Shown: positions 36,845 to 45,490, numbered from the stretch's first letter. The stretch is DNA of 64,000 bases from Sutcliffiella rhizosphaerae (GCF_917563925.1 NZ_CAKJTJ010000013.1:34247-98246); one strand, 5' to 3'. A program made the numbers and translations. Notes: generated by a model from the letters alone, not told the origin.

Positions 36845-37066
36845 CCAGTGTGTAGACAAAGGTACATTTTTATTTAAATCCATGCAATTCCCTTGTTGAT
36901 CGTAGTGGAAGACGCGCAGACTCCTGCGGGAGGAAGGGACATGGGAAACCCCACAGGGCGCAGCCCGAGGAGGTTCCCGGACCGCCCGCGGAAAGCGAAG
37001 CGTCTGCAACGAAGATCAACAGTTATATACAAATCTAAAAATAATTTGGGTTTGTCAACAGTCTGA
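36845..37066 (-). mobile_element. Terminator-inserted MITE-like element, copy 2
   Basis: A 222-bp element in reverse orientation to copy 1, with the same ends (CAGACTGTTGACAAACC and CAGTGTGTAGACAAAGG). A 26-bp terminator hairpin that begins GAGTGGATTC and ends GAATCCACTC is present on both sides (36819-36844 and 37067-37092). The T-run remains only on the left side. Its subterminal part matches copy 4 rather than copies 1 and 3. Confidence 0.8.
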
Positions 37067-37096
37067 GAGTGGATTCTAAAATGAATCCACTCCTCT

Positions 37097-38161
37097 TTAT
37101 GCGTGTAAAGCCTCTTTCTTTTGAAGAAAATATGCTCGAACAATAATTTCCACTATTTCATTCGTCATGTTTAAGTGAGCAATTGGACTGCCAGCAAGAA
37201 GCGCTTGTGTATTATTGTCTTCAAAATTGATACTTCTATCCAAGTAAGGACCGAAAACATCTATCATCCTGTTTAATTGTTCTTCCACTGGACTTAGAGT
37301 AAAACTAGTCCCTTTTTCATAGATTCCCAATGAATCAAAACCAAGATGCTGTTTTATAGTCTCCAATACCTCTCTGTTAGTAGGTGGTGAAGGATTAGTA
37401 ATATTATAGATTCTATTTCTTTCCGCTTTCTTTGCTGCTAGTGTTAAAATATCTGCCACATAGTCAACAGGAACAAGGTTAGATGTTCCCTCTTTTGAAC
37501 CAACCAGATGAACTTTGTCTTGATATTTCTTTCTGTCTAACCTTTTTTTAAACAATTCGAGCCCTCTCATGAAACCATATAAAGTAAAACTCGAGTCCGC
37601 TTCTCCAGTTTTGGAATCCCCAACAATAATTGCTGGCCTAAAAATAGAAATATCCATGGATTCATTAAATTTCATGACTTCATGCTCTGCAAACGCTTTG
37701 CTTTCTTCGTAAGGATTATTAAATGCTTGATTTAAATCATACAGTTTTTCCTTACCTTCATTTGAAACACCAACTGTATATGCAGTGCTTATATGAAGAA
37801 ACTTTGGTACTTTAATAGTATTTGCAAAATTAATGGCATTTTTCGTTCCTTCATAATTTAATGACATTAAAGTGTCTTTAAGATCTTGATCAAATTTAAC
37901 AAGTGCTGCTAAATGATAAAAAATATCAATTTTATTTGTAAGCTCTTCCATTAAATCATGTGACAGACCAAGATTAGGTTTAACAATATCCCCTTTTAGT
38001 ATATGGACATTTTTTCTAAAGACTTGTGGTAAGGATGCCTTTAAAGCTTCTGCTTTGTCCAAGTTTCTTGCTAATATATAGACGGCATGCTCTTGCTCTA
38101 AGAGGTTGCAAATTAATCTTCCTCCTAGAAAACCAGTAGCACCAGTTAAAAATATATTCAT
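37097..38161 (-). CDS. NAD-dependent epimerase/reductase (thioester-reductase-like SDR)
   Basis: A 354-residue extended short-chain dehydrogenase of the NAD_binding_4 (male-sterility/thioester reductase) type. It opens with the cofactor loop MNIFLTGATGFLGGRL, has the FYHLAA motif at about 88, and the catalytic YEESK (Tyr and Lys four apart) near 160. Members reduce acyl thioesters or modify nucleotide sugars. I start at ATG 38161 after ATGGAGG. Eleven residues more are possible but lack support. Its terminator carries the inserted repeat element. Substrate unknown. Confidence 0.8.
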   Translation of the reverse strand: MNIFLTGATGFLGGRLICNLLEQEHAVYILARNLDKAEALKASLPQVFRKNVHILKGDIVKPNLGLSHDLMEELTNKIDIFYHLAALVKFDQDLKDTLMSLNYEGTKNAINFANTIKVPKFLHISTAYTVGVSNEGKEKLYDLNQAFNNPYEESKAFAEHEVMKFNESMDISIFRPAIIVGDSKTGEADSSFTLYGFMRGLELFKKRLDRKKYQDKVHLVGSKEGTSNLVPVDYVADILTLAAKKAERNRIYNITNPSPPTNREVLETIKQHLGFDSLGIYEKGTSFTLSPVEEQLNRMIDVFGPYLDRSINFEDNNTQALLAGSPIAHLNMTNEIVEIIVRAYFLQKKEALHA

Positions 38162-38312
38162 TTGGGTCCTCCATTGTTGTACAGGTTTTATCATTCTACT
38201 CTGTTACAATCTTAATATAGAAATGGGTATAAATCAAAGCATGGAAGATGTGGAATCTTTTCCATGCACAAGCGAATTTACTGTTCTATACCCCAAAAGA
38301 GATGAATTACAT

Positions 38313-38356
38313 CAAAAAACCAGCACCATTTTTTCAAAAATTGGCACTGGTTTTAG
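38313..38356 (-). terminator. proC: Terminator after proC
   Basis: AAAACCAGTGCCA pairs with TGGTGCTGGTTTT, then a T-run on the minus strand, starting at the proC stop. Confidence 0.85.
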
Positions 38357-39169
38357 TTAGGAACCTTTTAACGCCTTTGACTTTACTGTGCAGGCTTCCA
38401 TTGCCATCATAACTGCTGAACGCAAGCCATGCTTTTCAAGTATAGTTACTGCTTCAATGGTTGCCCCACCGGGAGTGCACACATTATCTTTTAATACACC
38501 TGGATGCATACCCGTTTCGAGTACCATTTTAGCTGCACCAAGAACAGCCTGTGCGGCCAGGATGTATGCCTGATCTCGGTTCATACCCTGCTTAACTGCA
38601 CCATCTGCCAATGCCTCAATAAACATGTATACATACGCAGGAGAAGAACCACTTACTGCTGGAATAGTATCCATTAATTTTTCTGGGAACACTTCTGCTT
38701 TTCCAAAGCTTTCAAAAAGAACCTTAACTTCGTTCAATTCTTCTTCTTTTACGCTTTCATTGGCACAAATAGCGCTCATTCCTTCCCCAACAAGAGAAGG
38801 TGTATTTGGCATTACTCGTATTGCTTTTATTTTTTTACCAAATGCTTGTTCTAGATAATCTAAGGTAATCCCTGCAGCAATCGTAATAATGACAGTATCG
38901 ATTTTTATACTATTACTCACTTCTTCAATAACCGTTTGATGCAGATCAGGCTTTACTGCCAAAATTAATATATCCGCATTCGCTGCTACTTCAACATTAT
39001 TGGTAGTAGCATTAATATGAAACATATCCATTACTTTATTAACAGTTGCATCTGATTTTGCACTGGCAAATAGCTCCTCTTTTGCAACAAGACCTGATTG
39101 AATTAGTCCCCCAATAATAGCCTGGGCCATCTTTCCACAACCGATAAAACCAATTTTTTTATTTATCAT
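38357..39169 (-). CDS. proC: Pyrroline-5-carboxylate reductase
   Basis: A 270-residue ProC that makes proline from pyrroline-5-carboxylate with NADPH. The Rossmann motif GFIGCGKMAQAIIGG, the AVKPDLH segment, the RVMPNTPSLVGEG block and the C-terminal signature TPGGATIEAVTILEKHG are complete. It is cytosolic and decameric in the family. The ATG at 39169 follows AGGAAGTG. It is monocistronic, flanked by terminators on both sides. Bacillus genomes often have several proC paralogues, so this may not be the only one. Confidence 0.94.
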   Translation of the reverse strand: MINKKIGFIGCGKMAQAIIGGLIQSGLVAKEELFASAKSDATVNKVMDMFHINATTNNVEVAANADILILAVKPDLHQTVIEEVSNSIKIDTVIITIAAGITLDYLEQAFGKKIKAIRVMPNTPSLVGEGMSAICANESVKEEELNEVKVLFESFGKAEVFPEKLMDTIPAVSGSSPAYVYMFIEALADGAVKQGMNRDQAYILAAQAVLGAAKMVLETGMHPGVLKDNVCTPGGATIEAVTILEKHGLRSAVMMAMEACTVKSKALKGS

Positions 39170-39286
39170 CTTTGTATCACTTCCTATTCGTTCTTGTTTG
39201 ATTATATAAAAAGTGTACTGGCAACGCCACTATTTGTAATACGCTCACTTTTAAAGTAATTGTGTTCACACTTTTTTATACAACCG

Positions 39287-39328
39287 AAAAGCCCCAATTA
39301 GTTCGAAATGAACCGATTGGGGCTTCTA
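39287..39328 (-). terminator. Terminator after the CBS/CNNM gene
   Basis: GCCCCAAT and ATTGGGGC with an inner GGTTC/GAAC pairing, followed by TTTT on the minus strand. Confidence 0.85.
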
Positions 39329-39331
39329 TCA

Positions 39332-40564
39332 TTATGCTGAATAGACCATATCAATATTTTTTTCTATCAGCACTTTTTGAATACGATGCTTTTTCACTTC
39401 TTCAATATGAATAATGAAGCTTTCGCACTCGACCCTTTCTCCTTTTTCCGGTAAATATCCAATCATTTCGGAGATCCAACCACTTAACGTATTAGCTGTA
39501 GTTTCACCTACTGGCAGCTTTAAAAGTTCTAAAAATTCTATAACAGACAGCCTGCCATCCAACCTGAATTTTTGTTCATCTATTATTTCCACTAAATTTT
39601 CATTTTTATCATGTTCATCCCATATTTCACCAACAATTTCCTCAATGATATCTTCTATTGTAATAATCCCAGCAGTTCCACCATACTCATCTAACACGAT
39701 TGCCAAATGGTTTTGTGATGTTTGCAGTTCCTTTAATAAATTGGATACCTTGGCGGAACCGTAAACAAAAAATGGATTTCTGGCAATGTCTATTGGAGAA
39801 AAATGGGGACTAATGACATATTGAGCAAAAAAGTTCCGATATGAAATAACACCAGTAATATTATCTATGGACTCTTCATATAAAGGCAATCTTGAAAATT
39901 GCTCTTTTATAAATATCTCTTTGATTTCTTCTATAGGCGTTTCCTTAGAAATCGCCACGACATCAGTTCTAGGCGTCAGTATATCTTTTACGACGATATC
40001 ATCAAACGCTATGGCATTATGCAACAATTCTTTTTCCTGAGTGAGAAAAGTCCCTTCTTCTTCCCCGATCTCCACCAATGCCATTACATCTTCTTCCGTA
40101 ACAGTTGGTTCCACTTTTTTAGTGACGAATAACCAAGTAATCGGATAAAAAAGTTTCATGACTGCCTTTAAAGAAGCAGAGTTTATAAATAGATACTTTT
40201 CTGCATTTTTATTTGCTATTGCTTTTGGCAAGAATTCTCCAAAGACAAGGGTCAATACAGTAATAATAGTAGCAGTTATTGCAATGGTACTGGAATTAGC
40301 CCCATATACCTGAATGGCCATGCTTGTAGCAATGGTCGCGAAAGCTATTTTGGCAATATTATTACCAATAATAATGGTGGAAACACTATGATCTAAATTT
40401 TCCGCCATATTCAACGACATCCTCGCTTTTGCATTGTTAGTTGCCAAACTACGCAACCGTACTTTATTAACGCTTGTAATAGCTGCTTCTGATGCTGAAA
40501 AATATGCTGTTAATATAAACAACGCCCCCAATAAAATAATCGAGTCATAGGGTATACTATCCAA
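39332..40564 (-). CDS. CNNM/CorC-type membrane protein with CBS domains
   Basis: A 410-residue protein of the hemolysin C-like family. An N-terminal CNNM (DUF21) domain with four helices (about 8-150, including [21 protein letters not shown] and [12 protein letters not shown]) is followed by two CBS domains (about 185-310, with [10 protein letters not shown] and [23 protein letters not shown]) and a CorC_HlyC domain at the C-terminus. Bacterial members such as MpfA export or regulate Mg2+. Together with mgtE it suggests Mg2+ balance. The ATG has only a modest upstream site. Confidence 0.88.
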   Translation of the reverse strand: MDSIPYDSIILLGALFILTAYFSASEAAITSVNKVRLRSLATNNAKARMSLNMAENLDHSVSTIIIGNNIAKIAFATIATSMAIQVYGANSSTIAITATIITVLTLVFGEFLPKAIANKNAEKYLFINSASLKAVMKLFYPITWLFVTKKVEPTVTEEDVMALVEIGEEEGTFLTQEKELLHNAIAFDDIVVKDILTPRTDVVAISKETPIEEIKEIFIKEQFSRLPLYEESIDNITGVISYRNFFAQYVISPHFSPIDIARNPFFVYGSAKVSNLLKELQTSQNHLAIVLDEYGGTAGIITIEDIIEEIVGEIWDEHDKNENLVEIIDEQKFRLDGRLSVIEFLELLKLPVGETTANTLSGWISEMIGYLPEKGERVECESFIIHIEEVKKHRIQKVLIEKNIDMVYSA

Positions 40565-40681
40565 TTTCTCATCACTCTCCTACATATTTATACTATTAAT
40601 ATATTTTGTAATATGTAATTTAGCAATAAAAAAGACAGAAATAGTTGAGAATTTTTTCACTTTTCAAAAAAATGACTGTTA

Positions 40682-40728
40682 TTGAATATTTTCCTTTTAC
40701 GTGATATAATTATCTCGAATTCAAGATA
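40682..40728 (+). promoter_or_regulatory. Promoter with an MhqR-type palindrome before the MhqO-like gene
   Basis: TTGAAT (40682-40687), 17 bp, TATAAT (40705-40710), directly followed by TATCTCGAATTCAAGATA (40711-40728). This resembles the operator of the MarR-family quinone-stress repressor MhqR of B. subtilis. Its position over the start site fits repression. A sister site lies at 45395-45412. Confidence 0.7.
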
Positions 40729-40856
40729 TTTTTTCGGATTCAACCCCATGGCCATAACTGGGAAGCACAAGCAATCTGCGTGAAGTTGGTTTATTCTCAT
40801 TCAGAAATTACACTTGGCTCTGGAAAACTTAATCTTTAAAAAGGAGCGATGCCATC

Positions 40857-41831
40857 ATGAAACTATTAGGTTTGCACCACGTCTCACTATTAACTGGGAA
40901 AGCAGAAACGAATTTCTATTTCTTCACGAATATTCTTGGCATGCGCTTAGTAAAAAAGACAGTTAATCAAGATAATACTTCTTCATATCACTTATTTTAT
41001 GGAGATGCAAATGGTAGCCCTGGAACAGAAATTACTTTTTTTGATATACCAGGACTAGGCAGGAACTATGAGGGCTCTTCCAGTATTTCATCAACCTCGC
41101 TTCGGGTACCAACTACTGAGTCCCTTCATTTTTGGAAAGAACGTTTTGAAAAATATGAAATTAAACACGGAACTATCGAAAAAAGAGGAAATAGAGATTC
41201 TATAGCATTTGAAGACTTTGAAGGAACTAAGTTGGTTCTTTTTGCTGAGAACAATGAAAAAGGTGTTACAGCAGGGGTCCCATGGGATAAGCCTGATATT
41301 CCTATCGAAAATGCCATAGTCGGTCTCGGTCCAGTTACGTTAACTGTTAAATCTTCATTGCCGACTACCAGCATATTAACTAATGTTCTTGGTTTTCATT
41401 ATGTTGAGTCCTACCCTTCTCTTAAAGATGATTTTCCTGAAATTGAAGTGTATGCAACAGGTGAGGGAGGTTTAGGTGCTGAGGTTCATATAGAAACTAG
41501 ACCAGACCTTCCAAAGGAAAAATTGGGACGTGGTGGTGTACATCATGTGGCATTCCGAATCCCTGATCAGGAAGAGTTCAAACATTGGGTAAAGAGAGTG
41601 AAAGAAACACGCTTACCAAACTCAGGTGAGGTGGAAAGATACTATTTTAAGGCTTTGTACTTTAGAGAGCCAAATGGTATTTTATTCGAATTATCTACTG
41701 ATACACCGGGATTCAGTGCAGATGAACCTTTGGAAGAGTTAGGAGAACGACTAGCATTACCACCATTTTTAGAACCAAAAAGAGCTGAAATAGAAGCAAG
41801 TTTGAGACCTCTTAATATGGATGAAGAATAG
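40857..41831 (+). CDS. VOC-family ring-cleavage dioxygenase (MhqO/MhqA-like)
   Basis: A 324-residue protein of two vicinal-oxygen-chelate modules: the first begins LGLHHVSLLTGKAETNFYFF, the second GLGPVTLTVKSSL. His in GLHHVSL, His in GGVHHVAFRI and Glu in LFELSTDTPGF are the likely Fe2+ ligands. It belongs to the MhqA/MhqO group, which opens hydroquinone-type rings in the defence against quinones. The ATG follows AAAGGAG. Its promoter carries an MhqR-type palindrome, so induction by quinones is likely. Confidence 0.85.
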   Translation: MKLLGLHHVSLLTGKAETNFYFFTNILGMRLVKKTVNQDNTSSYHLFYGDANGSPGTEITFFDIPGLGRNYEGSSSISSTSLRVPTTESLHFWKERFEKYEIKHGTIEKRGNRDSIAFEDFEGTKLVLFAENNEKGVTAGVPWDKPDIPIENAIVGLGPVTLTVKSSLPTTSILTNVLGFHYVESYPSLKDDFPEIEVYATGEGGLGAEVHIETRPDLPKEKLGRGGVHHVAFRIPDQEEFKHWVKRVKETRLPNSGEVERYYFKALYFREPNGILFELSTDTPGFSADEPLEELGERLALPPFLEPKRAEIEASLRPLNMDEE

Positions 41832-41859
41832 CCTGCTGTTGTTTAGCAGGCTATTTTAC
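41828..41859 (+). terminator. Terminator after the MhqO-like gene
   Basis: ATAGCCTGCT and AGCAGGCTAT form a perfect 10-bp stem, then TTTA. The stop codon lies at the stem base. Confidence 0.8.
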
Positions 41860-41941
41860 TATTTTCAACAATTGTATTGAAAGCGCAAACAAAAATGTGC
41901 TAATACACATATAATAATTAAAAGGGAAAGGAGGGTGTCAC

Positions 41942-42121
41942 ATGGAAAGAATTTTATTATTCTTAGCAGCGATGTTAGCCGGTTTCGGACTTCTTAGAGT
42001 GCCTATGACAGGAACTTTTGCAGCTTTGGAACCGATCACAAACATTGTTGGCGTTATTTCCGTATTAATATTCTCACTTGCCTTAATTTATCTTGGGTTA
42101 AAAAATATTATTAAGAGATAA
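41942..42121 (+). CDS. Small two-helix membrane protein
   Basis: A 59-residue open frame starting MERILLFLAAMLAGFGLLRV, with hydrophobic segments at about 4-20 and 31-52 and a short basic tail IIKR. GGAGG lies 6 bp before the ATG and a terminator follows at 42158, so it is very likely expressed. It has no recognised domain. Confidence 0.7.
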   Translation: MERILLFLAAMLAGFGLLRVPMTGTFAALEPITNIVGVISVLIFSLALIYLGLKNIIKR

Positions 42122-42157
42122 AGTATTTATGTTATAATTGTTAATTATCTGTAAATT

Positions 42158-42184
42158 CCGGGTAAGCATACTACCCGGTTTTTG
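42158..42184 (+). terminator. Terminator after the 59-residue membrane protein gene
   Basis: CCGGGTA and TACCCGG form a 7-bp stem, then TTTTTG. It ends 16 bp before the start of the next gene, so that gene may depend on readthrough or a promoter within this stretch. Confidence 0.75.
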
Positions 42185-42199
42185 TTTGGAGGTCAGAAC

Positions 42200-43081
42200 A
42201 TGATACAGCAAACTATTAAAAAACCATCAAGAGATACCATTAACATGGTGGCTGAATTTATTGCCATAAAAAATAATATGGCAGAACAGCATATTGGATT
42301 TTGTGGAAAAAACCATGAAGAAATTGCTGCTACATTAAAAGAGAACTTAACAGACATACCCTATGAGCAATCTTTTTTATTGGCATTACATGATAATAAA
42401 CTTATAGGTGTTATTGGCTTTGACGCTGATTTACATAATAACTCTGCTGAAATTATCGGCCCTTTTATGGAAGAAGCGATTTCTCCAGAGGCCCTTTATA
42501 CTGAGTTAACAAAATTATTACCAGAAAATATAGTCAGTGTCGCTATGTTTCCTGATAAGAATAATAAAAAAGTGAAGGATTTAGCTTCTTTATTAAACTT
42601 TGAAAAAAAGAGTGAACAAGCTATTTTAAGTATGAATTCGAAAACAACTAAAATGGAAAAATTCAGTCTAACAGAGTTGACTCCACCACTGTATGATGAA
42701 ATGAAGTCTCTCCATGACAGTTCATTTCCGAATACTTACTACAGTGGGCAAGAAATTATAGATCGAATGAATGATAATCGGAAGGTATTTATTTTTGAAA
42801 AGGATCAGAAACTCGCAGGATATATCTATGCAGAAACAGAACCTGCATTTGGAGAAGCTAGCATTGAATTCTTTGCTGTTAATCCCTCATTTCAAAATAA
42901 GGGGATTGGAGCGACCCTTTTAAAAGGGGCTGTCCAATGGATTTTTTCCTTCCCTTCCATTGATTCTTTACAATTATGTGTGAACGCATCTAATAAGAAA
43001 GCACTGAAACTTTATCAAAAAATTGGATTTTCTTTGGATCATGAACTCGATTACTATATAAAAAATAAGAATCCAGAATAG
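42200..43081 (+). CDS. GNAT-family acetyltransferase (double-domain)
   Basis: A 293-residue protein. The C-terminal half (about 155-288) is a clear GNAT domain with FFAVNPSFQNKGIGATLLKGAV (acetyl-CoA loop QNKGIG) and NKKALKLYQKIGF. The N-terminal half has a weaker GNAT-like pattern (LLALHDNKLIGVIGFDAD) without the acetyl-CoA loop, so it may be a degenerate domain. The ATG at 42200 follows GGAGG at 8 bp. The acceptor is unknown. Confidence 0.85.
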   Translation: MIQQTIKKPSRDTINMVAEFIAIKNNMAEQHIGFCGKNHEEIAATLKENLTDIPYEQSFLLALHDNKLIGVIGFDADLHNNSAEIIGPFMEEAISPEALYTELTKLLPENIVSVAMFPDKNNKKVKDLASLLNFEKKSEQAILSMNSKTTKMEKFSLTELTPPLYDEMKSLHDSSFPNTYYSGQEIIDRMNDNRKVFIFEKDQKLAGYIYAETEPAFGEASIEFFAVNPSFQNKGIGATLLKGAVQWIFSFPSIDSLQLCVNASNKKALKLYQKIGFSLDHELDYYIKNKNPE

Positions 43082-43216
43082 CTCACTTCTCTATGGGAGT
43101 CGTTGGGAAGTATTGCTACAACATCCTGCAGGAAAAACATAGATTGTAAATGTTGGAATGGCAATGAGCTGGAACCAGAAATGGAATTCCAGCTTTATTC
43201 TTGCACCTTTTCACGA

Positions 43217-43741
43217 TCAAATGCTTGTGGGGGTTGTTTCATCCACCCTCTTTTTAGGATAAGGAATTTTCGGTGGTCTATCATAAACTCCTTTTGAAAG
43301 CATTAACTGTAACGCATGACGATATTGCTTAGAAGAGGAATTTAACCATTCACTAAAATTTTTTACAACATCACTGCGCGCTATTTTAGTTAAGACTGTC
43401 GCATAATAAGGCACTGTCATCTGCCCTACTCGATAAGCAAAGCTAAGTGCAAATAAATCAGTAAATAGCGCTGGAGCAGATAGATTTACATCTTTATCAG
43501 AATAACCATCAGAAATTGGTAAACCCTCACTATTGAAAAGCTTTTTTATTTCCTCATTAATGCCCTGTTTTAATAATAGTGCTCCCCTTACTATTTTCTC
43601 AATTTCTTTATCTTTCATATTCTGAAGAAAGTGTTTGTAAAAACAAATTGTTGCACTGTTTTGTATGTAAGTCATCCAGAGAGCTGCAATTTCCGGTGTT
43701 GTCAGCTGTATGTTATGTTCTTCTTCATATATAACTCCCAT
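43217..43741 (-). CDS. DUF3231 family protein, single-domain
   Basis: A 174-residue helical protein with DUF3231 features: TTPEIAALWMTYIQNSATICFYKHFL at the start and the SFAYRVGQMTVPYYATVLTKIARSDVV region with ferritin-like helices. Many DUF3231 proteins are about 330 residues with two copies of the domain, whereas this one has a single copy. Some are linked to spore coats. The ATG at 43741 lacks a clear ribosome site, so the start is uncertain. It lies beside a tandem pair of inserted repeat elements. Confidence 0.75.
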   Translation of the reverse strand: MGVIYEEEHNIQLTTPEIAALWMTYIQNSATICFYKHFLQNMKDKEIEKIVRGALLLKQGINEEIKKLFNSEGLPISDGYSDKDVNLSAPALFTDLFALSFAYRVGQMTVPYYATVLTKIARSDVVKNFSEWLNSSSKQYRHALQLMLSKGVYDRPPKIPYPKKRVDETTPTSI

Positions 43742-43942
43742 CAGACTATTATTTCTTATTAAATTGTGTAATTACAATAGATATTTTGCAAAGAAAGTTA
43801 TGACGGTCATATATGGATGGTCGTTTTTGGGGAGGTAATATCTTCAACACTATTGTAATTTTGAAAGTGGAGTATCACTGCCAAAGTGAACGATTTTCTT
43901 CTTTCGTTCGTGTTGGCAAAATTATAAAAGAAAAGAAAGTTG

Positions 43943-43978
43943 TTTTTATCAAAAAAAACAGACTTCATGAAGAAGTCC
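43943..43978 (-). terminator. catE: Terminator of catE, leftmost of three hairpin copies
   Basis: GACTTCATGAAGAAGTCC forms a 6-bp stem and is followed on the minus strand by TGTTTTTTTTG. The same 18 bp recur at 44195-44212 and 44492-44509. Only the leftmost copy keeps the T-run. Confidence 0.75.
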
Positions 43979-44194
43979 CAGACTGTTGACATACCCAAAT
44001 TATTTGTAGACTTGCATTTAACTGTTGATCTTCGTTTCAGACGCTTCGCTTTCCGCGGGCGGTCCGGGAACCTCCTCGGGCTGCGCCCCGTGGGGTTCCC
44101 ATGTCCCTTCCTCCCGCAGGAGTCTTCGCGTCTTTCACTACGATCAACATAGGAATCGCGTTAACATAAGAAAGTACCTTTGTCTACACACTGA
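43979..44194 (+). mobile_element. Terminator-inserted MITE-like element, copy 3
   Basis: A 216-bp element with ends CAGACTGTTGACATA and, reversed, CAGTGTGTAGACAAA. It lies between hairpin copies at 43961-43978 and 44195-44212. Its right part, with GATCAACATAGGAATCGCG and TTAACATAAGAAAGTACC, agrees with copy 1 at 23 kb. The inner palindrome GGGAACC...GGGGTTCCC is intact. Confidence 0.82.
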
Positions 44195-44212
44195 GACTTC
44201 ATGAAGAAGTCC

Positions 44213-44491
44213 TAGACTGTTGACATACCCAAATTATTTTTAGATTTACATTTAACTGTTGATCTTCGTTTCAGACGCTTCGCTTTCCGCGGGCGGTCCG
44301 GGAACCTCCTCGGGCTGCGCCCCGTGGGGTTCCCATGTCCCTTCCTCCCGCAAGACAAGGAAGGCTTCGACAGCAATTCATCGCACGAAGAAAATGTGGT
44401 AGCATTTTCGAGGAGTCTGCGCGTCTTCCACTACAATCAACAAGGGAATTGCATTTATTTAATTAAAAATGTACCTTTGTTTACACACTGA
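44213..44491 (+). mobile_element. Terminator-inserted MITE-like element, copy 4 (long form)
   Basis: A 279-bp element with ends TAGACTGTTGACATA and, reversed, CAGTGTGTAAACAAAGG. It lies between hairpin copies at 44195-44212 and 44492-44509. It carries about 60 extra bases (44353-44411) and its right part (ATCAACAAGGGAATTGCAT, TAAAAATGTACC) matches copy 2, not its neighbour copy 3. Confidence 0.82.
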
Positions 44492-44513
44492 GACTTCATG
44501 AAGAAGTCCGTTT

Positions 44514-45365
44514 CTATACTAACTTAAGTCTATTACCTGACGGATCTTGCGTAAAATAAGCTTCATTTATTTTCTCTAAAGGTGCATGATGAGCTTGCAA
44601 AGCTTCAACTGCTGCAATTCTCTTTTTATCTGTTGGATATACTAAGGTATACCACTCTAACCCTACAGAATTTGGAGCTGGTATAGGCGCTCCTATCCCA
44701 TTCCAAGTATTTAACCCAATATGATGATGATAACGCTCAGTAGAAATAAATAATGCTTGCCCTCCATAGCGTGTGACGACATCAAATCCAAGTACTTTAG
44801 TATAAAACTCTTCTGCCTCTTTTAAATCAGAGACATGAAGATGAATATGCCCCATTTTTGTATCGTTCGGTAGTTTAGTCCACTGTTTCCCGGCTGCCTC
44901 TTCTAAGATAGATTCAGCATCCAGAGCAACTGAAGCCATTTCCACTTCTGTTCCATGCCACTTCCAATCCGATGCAGAGCGGTCGCTGTATATTTCAATT
45001 CCATTGCCGTCTGGATCTGCAAGATATAGAGCTTCACTTACAAGATGATCAGAAGCACCCTGTAATCTTACTTTTTTATCGATGAAATGCTTGAGTATAC
45101 TTCCCAAGTCTGCCCTCGATGGGAGTAAAAGTGCAAAATGATATAAGCCGGTTGCACGTACTTGCTTTGGAGCTACATCATTTGGTTGTTGTACCGTAAG
45201 AATTGGCGTTTTCCCATCTACAGTAAAGGAAGCTTTATAAGCAGTTTGCTCCAAGACTTGAAACCCTATTACTTCTTTATAAAAATCAACGGAGCGAGGC
45301 AAATTTTGTACATTTAATAATACTTCCCCAACATAAGTCGCTGGGGCTTTATGAAAATTAGTCAT
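44514..45365 (-). CDS. catE: Catechol-2,3-dioxygenase-like VOC protein
   Basis: A 283-residue extradiol dioxygenase with two VOC modules. It matches the CatE pattern block by block: VDFYKEVIGFQVLEQT, ATGLYHFALLLPSRADLG, SEALYLADPDGNGIEIYSDR, MGHIHLHVSDLKEAEEFYTKVLGFDVV and YHHHIGLNTWNG. Fe2+ ligands are His in the HIHLHV and YHHHIG segments plus a late Glu or Asp. It opens catechol rings during quinone stress. The ATG at 45365 follows GGAGG at 8 bp. A palindrome like that of the MhqO-like gene precedes it. Confidence 0.88.
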   Translation of the reverse strand: MTNFHKAPATYVGEVLLNVQNLPRSVDFYKEVIGFQVLEQTAYKASFTVDGKTPILTVQQPNDVAPKQVRATGLYHFALLLPSRADLGSILKHFIDKKVRLQGASDHLVSEALYLADPDGNGIEIYSDRSASDWKWHGTEVEMASVALDAESILEEAAGKQWTKLPNDTKMGHIHLHVSDLKEAEEFYTKVLGFDVVTRYGGQALFISTERYHHHIGLNTWNGIGAPIPAPNSVGLEWYTLVYPTDKKRIAAVEALQAHHAPLEKINEAYFTQDPSGNRLKLV

Positions 45366-45394
45366 AATAAAATCCTCCATTACCTATTTAAAAA

Positions 45395-45412
45395 TATCTT
45401 GAATTAAAGATA
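45395..45412 (-). promoter_or_regulatory. MhqR-type palindrome upstream of catE
   Basis: TATCTTGAATTAAAGATA is an imperfect palindrome 30 bp before the catE start. It shares 15 of 18 bases with the site at 40711-40728. B. subtilis catDE is controlled by other regulators (YodB and CatR), so a common MhqR-type control of both genes would be a rewiring. Confidence 0.6.
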
Positions 45413-45451
45413 TATTAACACAAACTATCTATTATTCCTACAAAAACATAA

Positions 45452-45487
45452 TAAACCACCCTCAACTATAAGCTGAGAGTGGTTTTT
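45452..45487 (-). terminator. Terminator after the peptide ABC transporter operon
   Basis: AAACCACTCTCA pairs with TTGAGGGTGGTTT with one mismatch, then ATTATGTTTTT on the minus strand. Confidence 0.75.
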
Positions 45488-45490
45488 GAA

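Noticed and set aside
36749..37009. N-terminal extension of the first FluC protein by 87 residues
   Set aside because: The extension reads through the inserted element and a terminator hairpin. The FluC domain starts at the ATG at 36748, which has its own ribosome site.
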